Shown: positions 1 to 6,592, numbered from the stretch's first letter. The stretch: DNA of 7,938 nucleotides from Synergistales bacterium Syner_01 (GCA_001604435.1 LVBO01000236.1:1-7938), one strand, 5' to 3'. A program made the numbers and translations. Notes: generated from the letters alone by a model not told the origin.

Positions 1-1198
1 CCTTTTTCGAAAGCGCTTCACGCAACTCGGCGGAGACGCTCTCCAGACCTTTCTCCCAGGTTTCCAGCACATTCGCATCGAGTTTTTCGGAAAGCAGCTT
101 CGCGACTTCGTCGCGATCCGCCTTCCGCACAAGATGCGCCTCCATGGATTCAAGGCGTTCCAGAGCCGTGTTTCCGTCGAAGGCGCCCAGACGCTCAATA
201 ATGCGTTCCACTTTTTCCTCGATCTCCGCTGCGTTTTCGGTATTCGCCTTCGTCCGCAACTCGTCTTCGAGCGCCCGCAGACCGGCGTTCCCAGCCTTCC
301 CCGCAAGTTCCTCCCTGAGTTCGCTCAAAGCCGCCTCCCATGAAGCTCCCAGATCCTCGAGCGATTCCACGGACACCTTTCGCGACAGTTCTGCCTCCAA
401 ATTCAAGGTGAAGCTCTCGAAGCGCTCCGCGTCAACTTTCTTCGACATATCTTCGGAGAGCGCCGCCTCCATTTCCCGGCGGCAGAGCGAAGCCCCCTCC
501 CGAAGAGCGGCGATCCTGCTTCCCATACCGTCAAGACGCGCCTGAACGACAGTGTCCTTCTTGGTCTGCCGGACATTGATCTCGCGAACCACAACGGGAA
601 GTCGGACCAGGTGGACAAGCAGCTCGGAGCAATAACCGAGCAGCGGTAACGAATAGAGTTTTTCCAGGAAAGACCGGCGGGGTTTCGGGCTCAAGGAGGA
701 TGATTCCCGCTCGCTGGGAGGCGCACTCCGGGAGGAAACTGCGCGTTTCGCCGAGGGGGGAACTGTCTTCGGAGCTTGAGGGTGGACGGGAACAGCCCGC
801 GGATCGGCGCGTACCGCTTTTTTTTCCAGGCGGGGACGGCGCGTTGAAGGAAACACCGAATCTTCCTGCCGCCGCAGGGCAAGTTCATGACGAAGACGTT
901 CGATCAGCGCCTGGTCTATTTTCGGTTGCGTACTCGTTTCGGACGAAGGGATGCCGGCTTCGGCAACGTTCCGGGGACTCGCGGACTCCCGTCGTAGAAC
1001 CACGGGAAAATCCGACGGCGCATCCTGCCGGGCATCGGGCGGAGGAGCAGATTGAAAAGCGCCGGACACGGCCGGTTTCCCGGAGTCTGCGGATCTTCGG
1101 GAAACCGGCGATAAAAGCAGGTCGCTTTCTTCTTCAAGAACAGAGGGAGATGGATCGCCGCCCCCATTAAAAAAAGTAGAATTCTTTTTTTCGTTCAC
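1..1198 (-). CDS. Large coiled-coil protein, N-terminal part only (runs off left edge)
   Basis: The minus-strand frame is open from the GTG at 1198 to the window edge: 399 codons, no stop. The start is supported by AAAGGAG at 1209-1215, 10 bases upstream. Residues 1-175 are rich in Pro, Ser, Ala and Arg and look disordered. Residues 177-205 form a short hydrophobic/amphipathic segment (FLEKLYSLPLLGY, then LVHLVRLPVVV). From about 210 to the edge the chain is Glu/Lys/Leu/Ala-rich, almost free of Pro and Gly runs, and should be a long coiled coil. Phrases such as KKVDAERF, RKVSVESL, TKANTENA and RKADRDEV recur in it. The function lies beyond the edge. From memory, a similar hydrophobic segment followed by a coiled coil precedes methyltransferase or glycosyltransferase domains in some surface-polysaccharide enzymes; this is only a guess. 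The coding call rests on the long open frame, the ribosome binding site and the protein-like composition. Confidence 0.8.
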   Translation of the reverse strand, partial: MNEKKNSTFFNGGGDPSPSVLEEESDLLLSPVSRRSADSGKPAVSGAFQSAPPPDARQDAPSDFPVVLRRESASPRNVAEAGIPSSETSTQPKIDQALIERLRHELALRRQEDSVFPSTRRPRLEKKAVRADPRAVPVHPQAPKTVPPSAKRAVSSRSAPPSERESSSLSPKPRRSFLEKLYSLPLLGYCSELLVHLVRLPVVVREINVRQTKKDTVVQARLDGMGSRIAALREGASLCRREMEAALSEDMSKKVDAERFESFTLNLEAELSRKVSVESLEDLGASWEAALSELREELAGKAGNAGLRALEDELRTKANTENAAEIEEKVERIIERLGAFDGNTALERLESMEAHLVRKADRDEVAKLLSEKLDANVLETWEKGLESVSAELREALSKK

Positions 1199-1392
1199 TC
1201 CCGAAAATCTCCTTTCCACGCGGCGGCGCCCTCCGAAAAGCGGTAACCTTCAGATTGCATGACCATAATAGAGCTCAAGAGTATCATAGTCTTCACAAGA
1301 AGCCAACACTTTTTCCGGAGATGCGTGCACATCCCTCGAAAGGCGTAGGCTGTTCCCTTGCGGCGCCGAAGAGGAATGCGTTCTGACGAGTT

Positions 1393-2280
1393 TTACTTTC
1401 TTTCCTCTCTGCTCCATGCTTCCTTCGCCGCGAGGATCGACCCTCGGGACGCCGAAGCCCTCGCCAGAAGAGTCTCCAGCTCTTCCGGAGCAGCGGAAAG
1501 CAGCTCGTCCAACACTTTTTTATATTCCTCCGCCAGTCGGCGCACCTGCGCTCCGTTGGTGCTCGCCATATCGGCGCCGAGCCATGCGGGGCCTCCGGCT
1601 ACGCGTGTCGTATCGCGGAACCCCCCCGCCGCAAGAAGGGGCAAAAGCGGATGGCGTTCCCTCTCTCTTTCGGCAAGTAGTGAGAGGGAAGCGGCTACGA
1701 GCACCGGGAAGTGGCTGATGCAGGCAGTCACTGCGTCGTGTTCGACAGGAGTCGTTCGAAGAGAGCGCCCTCCGAGCGCCGAAGCGAGTTCTTCCGCGAG
1801 GGCAAGGACGGAGGGAGAGGTCTCGGGGAAAGGGACGATCGCACAGACGGAACCAAGGAAGAGTTCGGGATCGGCGTTGCCGATTCCGCCTTTTTCCTTC
1901 CCCGCCATGGGGTGGAAACCGGCGTACCGCGGCCCCCAGACGGAGGCCAACGACCGGCCGACCTCGGTCTTCGTGCTGGCGAGATCAAAAACCGCGAACG
2001 CGTCCGGGCGCACCGCAGCGGCGATATTCCGGCTCGTCTCCTCCATCGAACGGATGGGTACGGCAAGTATCAGAATATCACCGAGAGCCGCGCACTCCTC
2101 GGCAGAAACGCAGGCATGCGTGATCATGCCTGCGTCGAGAGCACGGCGCACGGTTTCCGGCGAGCGGCTCCAGCCGGCGACGCCCCGCACGCTCCCGTCG
2201 GACGTCAACTTCCATGCGAGCGACGCTCCCAGCAGGCCGAGTCCGAAGACCGAAACGGTACACTCTTTCAAGTATGTCAT
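1393..2280 (-). CDS. tyrA: Prephenate dehydrogenase
   Basis: NAD(P)-dependent oxidative decarboxylation of prephenate to 4-hydroxyphenylpyruvate, the committed step to tyrosine, in the cytoplasm. The 295-aa protein opens with a Rossmann dinucleotide fold, GLGLLG at residues 13-18. Next come the family landmarks LASTK and HPMAG (the His is the catalytic one in this family), then SHFPVLVA and the substrate-binding FRDTTRVA region. There is no C-terminal ACT domain and no fused chorismate mutase, so this is the short monofunctional form. The ATG at 2280 is preferred because AAGGAGG lies 9 bases upstream; an in-frame ATG at 2301 and a start at 2334 would add residues lying before the Rossmann strand. 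The upstream DUF454 gene stops one base before this ATG, implying co-transcription and translational coupling. Oddity: the family usually has SH(L/F)PH where this protein has SHFPV. Confidence 0.93.
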   Translation of the reverse strand: MTYLKECTVSVFGLGLLGASLAWKLTSDGSVRGVAGWSRSPETVRRALDAGMITHACVSAEECAALGDILILAVPIRSMEETSRNIAAAVRPDAFAVFDLASTKTEVGRSLASVWGPRYAGFHPMAGKEKGGIGNADPELFLGSVCAIVPFPETSPSVLALAEELASALGGRSLRTTPVEHDAVTACISHFPVLVAASLSLLAERERERHPLLPLLAAGGFRDTTRVAGGPAWLGADMASTNGAQVRRLAEEYKKVLDELLSAAPEELETLLARASASRGSILAAKEAWSREERK

Positions 2281-2281
2281 G

Positions 2282-2740
2282 CTACTCGCCCTCCTTTTCA
2301 TTGCCGTTTCTCCCGTTCCTTCCGAAAAAGGCAAAGACCTTTCGCCCCCGGAGCGCCATGCGGGACGAAAAGTCTCCCGGTTTCGGCGGACACTCCTTCC
2401 ACAGAAGCACGACCAGGTCGGCGAAGAAGAAACCGGCGAGCGTGATCCACGTCGGCCAACCCCTGGGAACGAAGAGCCAGACGGAGATTCCGCCGCCGAG
2501 AGTCATCATGCTGATCCCCCAAATCTTCATTCCTCTCGGGATGCACCTACTCTCTTCCCAGTCGCGCACGATATGGCCGAATCGAGGATGATTCAGAAGC
2601 CATGCATGCATTTTCGGGGAGGACTCGGCGAAACAAGCCGCCGCGAGCAGAACGAAAGGAACCGTCGGCATCACGGGGAGCAGAGCGCCGATAAACGCAA
2701 GCAGAACAAAAACCATTCCGAGCAAAGACCAGAGATTCAT
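2282..2740 (-). CDS. DUF454 (YbaN-like) inner-membrane protein
   Basis: A 152-aa membrane protein of the DUF454/YbaN family. Its function is unknown. Family hallmarks are the N-terminal hydrophobic stretch with GALLPVMPTVPFVLLAA (about 18-34), then CFAESSPKMHAWLLNHPRFG (about 36-55) and a short RDWEE/IPRGMK loop. Two further membrane segments lie at about 73-92 and 97-114, followed by a basic, hydrophilic C-terminal tail. The ATG at 2740 is preferred because its product aligns with the usual family N-terminus (MNLWSLLG). An in-frame ATG at 2788 would add 16 residues. Neither start has a good ribosome binding site; the best near 2740 is GGTGG. The gene ends one base before tyrA, whose ribosome binding site lies inside its 3' end. 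I found no convincing promoter upstream, although the araC terminator lies just before it. Confidence 0.88.
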   Translation of the reverse strand: MNLWSLLGMVFVLLAFIGALLPVMPTVPFVLLAAACFAESSPKMHAWLLNHPRFGHIVRDWEESRCIPRGMKIWGISMMTLGGGISVWLFVPRGWPTWITLAGFFFADLVVLLWKECPPKPGDFSSRMALRGRKVFAFFGRNGRNGNEKEGE

Positions 2741-2821
2741 TGCGCACCACCAGTTCAAATCGATTTCGGGACGGGGCAACGATAACATGGAATAAGAAAA
2801 AACGGGAGAGGGGAAGCACCG

Positions 2822-2865
2822 AAAAATACAGCGCGGAGCGCCCGCAGCATGCGAGCGCTCCGCGC
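2822..2865 (-). terminator. Strong intrinsic terminator after the AraC-family gene
   Basis: A perfect 11-bp stem, GCGCGGAGCGC (2831-2841) with GCGCTCCGCGC (2855-2865), encloses a 13-base loop. On the minus strand the stem is followed by TGTATTTTTC, a U-rich tract at 2820-2830. It begins about 28 bases past the araC-type stop codon. Its polarity fits termination of leftward transcription and separates the regulator from the DUF454-tyrA pair. Confidence 0.8.
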
Positions 2866-2893
2866 CGTGTGGGACGAATCGTAAATGCCGGCG

Positions 2894-3787
2894 CTACAGC
2901 AGGGGTATTCTGATCTCGGTGATATTCTCCTCCGGGGGCGTACTGTTGCAATCCGTCCGATAAATCTCCATGGAGTAGGAACCGCCGAACTCGCGTCCAC
3001 TCTTCGGGAGCCATTCTCCGTAGATGGCGCGGTACGCGTCGTGCAGCCCGGTGTACGCTCCCTTGTAGACCACGACCGCGAACTCCCCTCCGGGGATGGT
3101 CTGCGCTTCGATACCGTTGCCGGGAACGAACCCGTCGTCCACGGTGACGCAGGCGTCCATCCGGATCTTGTCCGGCTCCGTCACATCCGGATCGTCGTAG
3201 CAGAGCGAGAGGGCCAACGTATTCGGACCCAGCCGGGACGCTACTTCCGGCGCCCCGCAGAGCTTGTCCCACGATTCGCCGGACGTGTCGTACGGCCCGA
3301 TGTGCCGGATGAACGCAACTTTCAAAGAATCGTGCTTTTCAATTTTCACTTCCATGTCTTTTCTTCCTCCTTCGTCGATGGAGAGGGAAAGAGTGAAGAG
3401 CCTCGACCTCGCCTGGATCATCTCCAAGCGGTGCTTCATAGCCTCCCGCAGTTTGCGCCGATACTCTCCCGGAGGGACGCCGTAGAGTTTGGAGAACGCC
3501 CTCGTAAATGTCTCCGGCGTTTCGTAGCCGGCCTCGAAGGCCAGCTCCGTCACGGAACGCGCCTTGTAGAGCAGGCTATGGGCCGCCCGTTCCAGCAGCA
3601 GCCGCCTCCGGTACTCCAGCAGGGACTCGCCTGTCATCGCCGAGAAAAGACGCGAGAGATGAAACCTTGAGAATCCTGCGACCGAGGCGATCTCATTCGC
3701 ATCGAACGGATCGTCCAGCGTTTTCTGCATGTGCATCTGTACCCGGAGAATCGACTCTTCGTAGGCCGCGCGCGTGGCTTCCTTCAT
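2894..3787 (-). CDS. AraC-family transcriptional regulator with C-terminal GyrI-like effector-binding domain
   Basis: A 297-aa regulator with the DNA-binding part first. Two helix-turn-helix units occupy roughly residues 25-110: DANEIASVAGFSRFHLSRLF and SVTELAFEAGYETPETFTRA, ending in the AraC signature FSKLYGVPPGEYRR. A charged linker follows. From about residue 140 comes a GyrI-like (SHS2-type) ligand-binding domain, with VAFIRHIGPYDTSGESW, the CVTVDD strand and PGGEFAVVVYKGAY. This layout is the Rob-type arrangement seen in regulators that sense small, often hydrophobic or cationic molecules; the ligand here is unknown. The ATG at 3787 is chosen for AAGGAGGGGG just upstream. An earlier in-frame start at 3808 would add seven residues and overlaps that site. 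The cupin gene lies 82 bases upstream on the same strand and may be co-transcribed. A strong terminator follows the gene. Confidence 0.92.
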   Translation of the reverse strand: MKEATRAAYEESILRVQMHMQKTLDDPFDANEIASVAGFSRFHLSRLFSAMTGESLLEYRRRLLLERAAHSLLYKARSVTELAFEAGYETPETFTRAFSKLYGVPPGEYRRKLREAMKHRLEMIQARSRLFTLSLSIDEGGRKDMEVKIEKHDSLKVAFIRHIGPYDTSGESWDKLCGAPEVASRLGPNTLALSLCYDDPDVTEPDKIRMDACVTVDDGFVPGNGIEAQTIPGGEFAVVVYKGAYTGLHDAYRAIYGEWLPKSGREFGGSYSMEIYRTDCNSTPPEENITEIRIPLL

Positions 3788-3828
3788 TCTTCCCCCTCCT
3801 TGTGACACAGAGGATACCGTATTTGGAA

Positions 3829-3852
3829 CGCAACCGCCTGACCGTCGTTGCG
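3829..3852. repeat. Inverted repeat in the cupin-araC gap
   Basis: CGCAAC (3829-3834) and GTTGCG (3847-3852) form 6-bp complementary arms around a 12-base loop, between the cupin stop and the araC-type start. No T tract follows on the minus strand, so it is not a clear terminator. It could be an operator for the AraC-type protein, or chance. Confidence 0.25.
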
Positions 3853-3869
3853 CATTTTTCGAATATGAT

Positions 3870-4268
3870 CTATCGGCCGGCGACCACGGGAGGCCGCATA
3901 TCCTCTCCGAGATCTTCGTACGCTTCCGGAAGAAAACGCGGAGAGCAAACGCAGAGAAACACCAGATCTTCCGCGCCGGTATTGGTTATTCGCTGACGAA
4001 CCAGCGGCGGGATGATCACCGCATCGCCCGGAACGACCTCCTCCGGCGGGAGGTCTCCAACCTCGACGCGCCCCCGGCCGCTCAGAATATAGTAGCGTTC
4101 CGTCGTGCCGGAGAGCCTGTGCCATCGAGTCGTCACCCCGGGCGCCACCCTGGCTCTGGCGATGGAGACGTCCGGATCGTCCGGGGAGTTGGACGTTTCG
4201 AGGATATAACAGCGCTCTTCCGTAAAATATTCACCGGACGGATCGGGCCGCAGAACAGCTTCAGGCAC
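3870..4268 (-). CDS. Small single-domain cupin protein
   Basis: A 132-aa single cupin (double-stranded beta-helix) protein. Motif 1 spans G44 to G64 (GVTTRWHRL, then TTERYYILSG) and motif 2 spans G81 to N96 (GDAVIIP to RQRITN). Of the usual metal ligands, H50 and E57 are present, but the second His of HxH is Leu52 and the motif 2 His is Gln92. Metal binding is therefore weakened or absent, and the role may be sugar or small-ligand binding. The C-terminal block DLVFLCVCSPRFLPEAYEDL is, from memory, typical of a conserved bacterial cupin subfamily without assigned function. The start is GTG at 4268, with a purine-rich GGAGAGGGGG upstream and no other usable in-frame start. It is divergent from the LOG gene and 82 bases ahead of the AraC-type gene, so it could be that regulator's partner. 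Confidence 0.86.
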   Translation of the reverse strand: MPEAVLRPDPSGEYFTEERCYILETSNSPDDPDVSIARARVAPGVTTRWHRLSGTTERYYILSGRGRVEVGDLPPEEVVPGDAVIIPPLVRQRITNTGAEDLVFLCVCSPRFLPEAYEDLGEDMRPPVVAGR

Positions 4269-4294
4269 GGGAGATTCCCCCTCTCCAGAATAAG

Positions 4295-4315
4295 ACGCTC
4301 AAGAAAAAGGAGCGT
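4295..4315. repeat. Inverted repeat in the cupin 5' leader
   Basis: ACGCTC (4295-4300) and GAGCGT (4310-4315) form perfect 6-bp arms around an A-rich 9-base spacer, 27 bases upstream of the cupin GTG in the divergent cupin/LOG region. It could be an operator or a leader hairpin. No T tract follows on either strand to make it a terminator. Confidence 0.3.
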
Positions 4316-4371
4316 ATCGTGCGGATAATAGTACATCAAAAGTACGATCGGAAACAGCGAGGGACATCTCT

Positions 4372-4379
4372 GCTATAAT
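4372..4379 (+). promoter_or_regulatory. Extended -10 promoter for the LOG-family gene
   Basis: Bases 4371-4379 read TGC-TATAAT: a perfect -10 hexamer (4374-4379) preceded by the TG of an extended -10. The -35 position about 17 bases upstream (GAAACA) is poor, as expected for extended -10 promoters. The start point would be near 4386, giving a leader of about 58 bases before the ATG at 4444. Confidence 0.65.
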
Positions 4380-4443
4380 CGGAACATCCTGCGGCGCGCC
4401 GGTGAAGAGACCGAGAGCGTGCGCTTTCCGAAGGAGGTTCATC

Positions 4444-5316
4444 ATGAGATCGACTCCGTTTCCTTCCGCAAAGGACGATCTGCTGGATGCCGAACTGAGC
4501 CCGGCGTCGCCGCAGACGCTCTCCTCCGCGTACCGTCTGGCCTACGCGGACACGGAATTCATGCTGCGCGACGAGCTGCGTCCGGTACGCCTTCAGCTCG
4601 AACTTTTAAAACCCGAGCTGGCAATGACCGAGAGGGGCATCCGCAGCACCGTCGTCGTCTTCGGCGGCGCGCGGATACCGGAGCCCGATGTCGCACGAAA
4701 GAGGCTCGCCGATGCGGAAGCCGCCCAAAGGGAGAATTCATCCGACGGCGCGCGTGAATCGGAGGTCCGAAAGATGCGCAGACTCGTCGAGCGCTCCCGG
4801 TACTACGACGAAGCGCGAAGACTGGGCTACTTGATCTCCACTCACAGCAAAGCGGCAGGCGACGGGCATCTCGTCGTGGTGACGGGCGGCGGCCCCGGCA
4901 TCATGGAGGCGGCCAATCGCGGCGCCCACGACGCCGAAGCGGAGAGCGTCTCTCTGAACATCGTTCTCCCCTTCGAGCAGAAGCCGAACGACTACGTCAC
5001 CCCGGAGCTCTCGTTCCTCTTCCACTACTTCGCCATACGCAAGATGCACTTTTTGATGCGCGCCAGAGCGCTCGTCGTCTTCCCCGGAGGATTCGGCACA
5101 CTCGACGAGCTTTTCGAGACGCTCACCCTCATCCAGACACAAAAGATCAAGCCGCTTCCAGTGCTTATCTTCGGAAGGGACTTCTGGGAGCGCGTGATCA
5201 ACTTCGACGCGCTCGTCGAAGAGGGAACGATCGCGTCGGAGGATGTGAACCTCTTCTCTTACGTGGAGACTGCCGACGAGGCGTGGACGGCGATAAAAAA
5301 AGCGTGCGGCCTCTGA
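4444..5316 (+). CDS. LOG-family (TIGR00730-like) Rossmann protein, putative nucleotide 5'-monophosphate phosphoribohydrolase
   Basis: A 290-aa LOG (LONELY GUY)-type protein. The two diagnostic motifs are GGGPGIMEAANRG (148-160) and PGGFGTLDE (214-222); in the family these form the nucleotide-binding and catalytic site that releases the base from (cytokinin) nucleoside 5'-monophosphates. The bacterial substrate is often uncertain, and older annotations call these lysine decarboxylases. This copy is longer than the roughly 180-200 aa short type. It has about 65 extra residues at the N-terminus, and a charged helical insert (about 82-125) after the first strand VVVFGGARIP. The ATG at 4444 is chosen because AAGGAGG (4431-4437) sits 6 bases before it; an upstream in-frame ATG at 4402 lacks this. 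The gene ends in tandem stops TGA TAA. It is the only rightward gene in the window, monocistronic, with its own promoter, and converges on the methyltransferase 37 bases away. Confidence 0.92.
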   Translation: MRSTPFPSAKDDLLDAELSPASPQTLSSAYRLAYADTEFMLRDELRPVRLQLELLKPELAMTERGIRSTVVVFGGARIPEPDVARKRLADAEAAQRENSSDGARESEVRKMRRLVERSRYYDEARRLGYLISTHSKAAGDGHLVVVTGGGPGIMEAANRGAHDAEAESVSLNIVLPFEQKPNDYVTPELSFLFHYFAIRKMHFLMRARALVVFPGGFGTLDELFETLTLIQTQKIKPLPVLIFGRDFWERVINFDALVEEGTIASEDVNLFSYVETADEAWTAIKKACGL

Positions 5317-5353
5317 TAAATCGCATTCGGGCGCCGCGCGCGACGAACACCGA

Positions 5354-5908
5354 TCACATCTGAAAGATATTGAACGACTGGGATTCCAGAAACGAAAAGC
5401 TCTCGATATGCCGCAAACCGGCCTCCGTCAGGGCGTCGACGATGGCGCTTTCTTTACTGCTGTGCCGACTCATGAAGCGTGTTGTCCCAGCTTTCCATTC
5501 AATAATGGCGAACCGCCCCTTCGGCTTGAGGCTCTTCCTCATATTTCGAAAAAAAACCGCCGGTTCGGCGATATGGTGGAACACATTTCTCATGAACAGG
5601 AGGTCGCAACTCCCGGGAGGCAGCGAATTTCCCAGGGCATCGCCCGGCACGCAGTCAACATTGCTCACTCCGGACGAACGGAGACGTGTGCGCACGAACT
5701 CAAGAAGATTCTCGTCGACATCCACGGCGAATACCTTTCCCGCCTCTCCGACGCTCCGAGCAAATTCCATTGCAAAAAATCCGCCACCGGAGCCGATATC
5801 GCCGACAACGCTTCCCGGAACGATGGAAAGACGATCAAGAACCAACTCCGCGCCCTTCCGGGCGCGACGATTGAACATAGCTCCGCGCACTGCTGTCAAC
5901 CAAAACAT
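5354..5908 (-). CDS. Small class I SAM-dependent methyltransferase
   Basis: A 184-aa protein with a complete class I methyltransferase core. Motif I is VVGDIGSGGGFFA (D37 and the glycines at 39-43). The acidic end of strand 2 is VFAVDVDENLL (D63/D65). A GDAL turn follows, then motif IV as CDLLFMRNVFHHI and the late strand GRFAIIEW. This is the UbiE/methyltransferase-11 type of fold; the substrate cannot be told. It lacks the cysteine set expected of arsenite methyltransferases. The ATG at 5908 is preferred for GGGAGGAG six bases upstream; an in-frame ATG at 5956 has no good site. The next gene upstream on the strand is a MarR-type regulator, and a copy of the palindrome found at marR lies about 165 bases before this start, inside a probable promoter. 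Regulation by that MarR protein is inferred. Confidence 0.9.
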   Translation of the reverse strand: MFWLTAVRGAMFNRRARKGAELVLDRLSIVPGSVVGDIGSGGGFFAMEFARSVGEAGKVFAVDVDENLLEFVRTRLRSSGVSNVDCVPGDALGNSLPPGSCDLLFMRNVFHHIAEPAVFFRNMRKSLKPKGRFAIIEWKAGTTRFMSRHSSKESAIVDALTEAGLRHIESFSFLESQSFNIFQM

Positions 5909-6068
5909 TTTTTTCTCCTCCCAAACATATTTTAAGCTTTCACTCCCCGCATACATCTACGCGACATTCTCTTTTCCGGTTTCTCTTGTTTCTTTTCGAG
6001 ACTGCCCGGCATGCCGAACACATTCACCGTTCTCACCGGAGCACTTCGCCCTGTTCTCTATCGTGCGC

Positions 6069-6097
6069 TGTGTATAGCGACTATACTCTTCAAGCAA
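6069..6097 (-). promoter_or_regulatory. Candidate promoter and MarR-type operator of the methyltransferase gene
   Basis: The perfect palindrome GTATAG-CGA-CTATAC occupies 6072-6086. On the minus strand a weak -35 (TTGCTT, 6092-6097) and -10 (TACACA, 6069-6074) lie 17 bases apart and flank or overlap it. The same geometry occurs at marR, where the hexamers match consensus better. Transcription would start near 6062, leaving a leader of about 150 bases before the methyltransferase ATG. What is seen is the repeat and its palindromy; operator function is inferred. Confidence 0.6.
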
Positions 6098-6126
6098 CAA
6101 AAAAAACAGCGAAAGTCCCTCCTTAA

Positions 6127-6585
6127 CTAGAGATACGATTCGATCTTTTTCTCAAGAGATTCCAGAAAGGTCTGCAAGAAGAACGTCTGCTCGGGTGAAG
6201 CGCCGCAGAGAATCTGATCGATGACCGCGTCGAACTCGCGGTGGATCGCTTCGTGGAATTCGTACGCTCTTTCGCCTTTCGGGGTGAGAACGAACTTCAG
6301 CCGGGACTGGTTGCACTCATCGCGAATCTTGAGAATCATTCCTTTTTTCTGGAGTTTGCCGATGATCTGCGAAACAGCACCCTTGGTCACATTCAGTTTT
6401 TCCGCAAGCCCCGTCGCGTGCAGACCTTCATTCTCCTTGACCGCCTTGATCATGTGCACTTCGGCTTCAAAGAGACGCACATCGGTTCCAAAGTTATGGG
6501 TCTTCCTTCGGACTTCTTCAAGCTTGCCGGCAAGCCTCAGAACCGCGTAGCTGATTCGCCCTCGATGACAGCATTGTTTTCCCAT
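6127..6585 (-). CDS. MarR-family transcriptional regulator
   Basis: A 152-aa MarR-type winged-helix protein. The recognition region at about 53-85 reads LHATGLAEKLNVTKGAVSQIIGKLQKKGMI, followed by the wing (RDECNQSRLKFVLTPKGE). Helical segments at both ends should form the dimer interface. It has four cysteines, including an adjacent pair at residues 5-6. Start choice is uncertain. The ATG at 6585 lies 7 bases past a TACACT -10 box and would give a leaderless message. A TTG at 6621 would add 12 residues; it has GGAGG 5 bases upstream, but would place the promoter and palindrome inside the gene. Its likely targets are its own promoter and that of the methyltransferase gene immediately downstream, since both carry the same palindrome. 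The effector is unknown. Confidence 0.88.
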   Translation of the reverse strand: MGKQCCHRGRISYAVLRLAGKLEEVRRKTHNFGTDVRLFEAEVHMIKAVKENEGLHATGLAEKLNVTKGAVSQIIGKLQKKGMILKIRDECNQSRLKFVLTPKGERAYEFHEAIHREFDAVIDQILCGASPEQTFFLQTFLESLEKKIESYL

Positions 6586-6592
6586 AGCGCCA

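Noticed and set aside
700..1170. A 156-codon plus-strand frame and shorter minus-strand frames within 1-1198
   Set aside because: They overlap the coiled-coil gene, whose frame is open for 399 codons and has a ribosome binding site. Their products look like antisense composition.
1199..1392. Promoter for the coiled-coil gene in the gap after tyrA
   Set aside because: TTGGCT-N17-TACTCT on the minus strand has correct spacing but only about half-matching hexamers, and nearby TATGAT and TATTAT lack a -35. An imperfect palindrome around GTGCAC (1320-1333) has no T tract. Nothing here is firm enough to list.
1358..2785. A 475-codon open frame on the plus strand
   Set aside because: It lies opposite tyrA and the DUF454 gene, both of which have clear family motifs. 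Its product is rich in Arg, Ser, Pro and Ala with no recognisable domain, as expected for the complement of GC-rich coding sequence.
2547..3272. A 241-codon minus-strand frame across the terminator
   Set aside because: It runs through the strong hairpin at 2831-2865 and overlaps the AraC-type and DUF454 genes in another frame. Its product is Arg-rich without motifs.
4133..4339. Minus-strand frame starting MMYYYPHDTLLFLERLILE upstream of the cupin, as a possible frameshifted N-terminus
   Set aside because: The cupin already has a complete N-terminus from its GTG, so no missing segment needs explaining. The frame also lacks a good ribosome binding site.
5317..5353. GC-rich GGGCGCCGCGCGCG between the convergent LOG and methyltransferase genes as a bidirectional terminator
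   Set aside because: Only a 4-bp stem forms convincingly and no T tract follows on either strand.
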